DNA of 64,000 nt, taken from Aliarcobacter cibarius (lineage in GTDB: Bacteria; Campylobacterota; Campylobacteria; Campylobacterales; Arcobacteraceae). The position numbers and the translations under genes were made by a program. The stretch lies in NCBI RefSeq assembly GCF_013372265.1, contig NZ_CP054051.1, positions 496,001 through 560,000 on the forward strand. The letters run 5' to 3'. Within the stretch, counting starts at the first letter, position 1. Every line of letters begins with the position of its first letter. Below, in pieces: positions 63,018 to 64,000 of this stretch. The notes beneath the pieces were generated by a model that worked only from the letters and a program-made list of their open reading frames with translations, searched no databases and had not been told where the DNA came from.

Positions 63018-64000
63018 ATGAACCAAAATAGATTTAAAATTTACTTTTTTTTACTTCTTATTTTTATTACAGGATTATTATTTTTAAAAGTGGAATACTC
63101 TTTGAGTATTTCATATAAAGAAGCTTTAAATTTATTTGTAAATGAATCTGTTTTATCTATTATTACAAATATTTCTACCTATATTTTTGGACAAAATGAT
63201 TTGGCATTAAGAGGACCTTTTGTAATTTTTTATGTTTTAAGCTCATTCTTAATGTATAAAATTACAAAAAATTATTTTAAATATGAGAAAGATAGATTTA
63301 TAAATATAGTAATATTTATGACATTACCTGGTGTTTTAAGTGCTTCTTTATTAGTTAATACAGCAATAATAGTTATCTTTTTTACTTTAATTTATATTTA
63401 TTATTATCAAACATACCAAAAACATTTGTATGTAATTCTTCCATTTTTACTTTTAGTTGATAACTCTTTTGCCATATTATTTTTATCACTGTTTTTCTTT
63501 TCTTTTAAAACAAAAGATAGACTATTATTGTATTTAAGTGTAACATTATTCTTTTTATCACTTTATATATATGGATTCTCAACTGATGGAAAACCAAAAG
63601 GTTTTTTAATAGATACTGTTGGTATTTATTCAGCAATATTTTCACCAGTATTATTTTTATATTTTTTATATGCTATATATAAGGTAGCTTTTTCGAAAGA
63701 TACAAATTTAGTTTGGTATATAAGTTTTACAGCATTAATTTTGTCCATAATAATATCTTTTAGGCAAAGAGTTTATATAGAAGACTTTGCACCATTTGTT
63801 GTGATTTTTTTACCAATGATGTTAAAAATGTTTTTAAATGCATATAGAGTTAGACTTAAAGAGTTTAGAAAAGCTTACAATATTTTGGCTATTTTAATTA
63901 TCTTTATGCTTTTTATAAACGTATTTTTAACTTTTATAAATAAACCTTTATATTATGTTCTACCTGAACCAAAAAAACATTTTGTTTACCAATACCACTT
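63018..64000 (+). CDS. Polytopic membrane protein, GT-C-like (N-terminal part, runs off the window)
   Basis: An open frame starts with ATG at 63018, two bases after pabA, and continues past base 64000 without a stop, over 327 residues. It has about nine hydrophobic helices, including FYVLSSFLMYKITK and FMTLPGVLSASLL. The first periplasmic loop reads YKEALNLF, then TYIFGQNDLALRGPF follows, a layout like ArnT/PMT-type GT-C glycosyltransferases. The usual Asp-Glu of that loop is reduced to one Glu, so activity is not assured. The AT-rich, phenylalanine-rich composition is typical of such genes here. Function remains open. Confidence 0.6.
   Translation, partial: MNQNRFKIYFFLLLIFITGLLFLKVEYSLSISYKEALNLFVNESVLSIITNISTYIFGQNDLALRGPFVIFYVLSSFLMYKITKNYFKYEKDRFINIVIFMTLPGVLSASLLVNTAIIVIFFTLIYIYYYQTYQKHLYVILPFLLLVDNSFAILFLSLFFFSFKTKDRLLLYLSVTLFFLSLYIYGFSTDGKPKGFLIDTVGIYSAIFSPVLFLYFLYAIYKVAFSKDTNLVWYISFTALILSIIISFRQRVYIEDFAPFVVIFLPMMLKMFLNAYRVRLKEFRKAYNILAILIIFMLFINVFLTFINKPLYYVLPEPKKHFVYQYH

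Noticed and set aside
1-64000. CRISPR array, prophage, insertion sequence, integron or toxin-antitoxin pair
   Set aside because: No spaced direct repeats, transposase, integrase or phage structural genes were seen; gene content is core metabolism and respiration.

Overview
The window is visibly AT-rich, compact, chromosomal DNA that reads as core genome of a Campylobacterota member, most likely the Arcobacter group. The reasons are family-level: a cbb3 oxidase operon (ccoNOQP) followed by small epsilonproteobacterial accessory genes, a bc1 complex with a diheme cytochrome c1 (petABC), a solitary atpB, AddA/AddB in place of RecBCD, the aroA-ispH-rpsA-serA gene order, queCDE, and a Campylobacter-like FbpABC iron uptake operon. 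The genus is inference. I see no rRNA, tRNA, CRISPR array, insertion sequence, prophage or origin. No stretch over 300 bases lacks a gene; the longest gaps are 46404-46652 and 54652-54857, and both hold palindromes described below.

Layout. 1-5460: tail of a radical SAM gene, a LysR regulator, then helicase-truB-ispE-smpB. 5623-12774: ccoNOQP, a DUF4006-like gene, a 30-codon membrane peptide gene at 9149-9241, TPM-domain and FixH-like genes and addB, all tightly packed. 12837-14651: a cytochrome c gene and prfB. 14710-24035 (minus): the seven-gene run pheS-pheT-aroA-ispH-rpsA-serA-efp. 24145-31155: a HIT protein, the fatty-acid genes fabG-acpP-fabF-accA, the queuosine precursor genes queC-queD-queE, a membrane protein and rsmE. 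31185-34400: petABC plus a cytochrome c'-like gene. 34560-46403: thrC, argB, addA, a thiE-like gene, atpB, ilvA, metE, a cysteine-containing orphan, trmD-rplS. 46653-54651: dedA, an aminotransferase, AraC-Nudix-RidA, a membrane protein, tex, an orphan and an M42-like peptidase. 54858-64000: siroheme nitrite/sulfite reductase, a dual-receptor diguanylate cyclase, fbpABC, pabA and the start of a polytopic membrane protein.

How it fits together. Ubiquinol electrons pass through petABC to c-type cytochromes and the cbb3 oxidase, which suits a microaerobic lifestyle. A perfect FNR-type palindrome lies upstream of petA and a good Fur-type site upstream of fbpA. Most of the window is housekeeping, and I find no multi-gene system that is clearly new. 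The best leads are small: the 30-aa peptide in the cbb3 operon, the orphan at 44918-45262, the two-receptor GGDEF protein, the palindromes in the dedA and nirA/peptidase promoters, a possibly leaderless AraC gene and a nine-base C tract in the atpB terminator. TTG and GTG starts are common here (truB, ispH, accA, trmD, fbpB, pheS, aroA and others).
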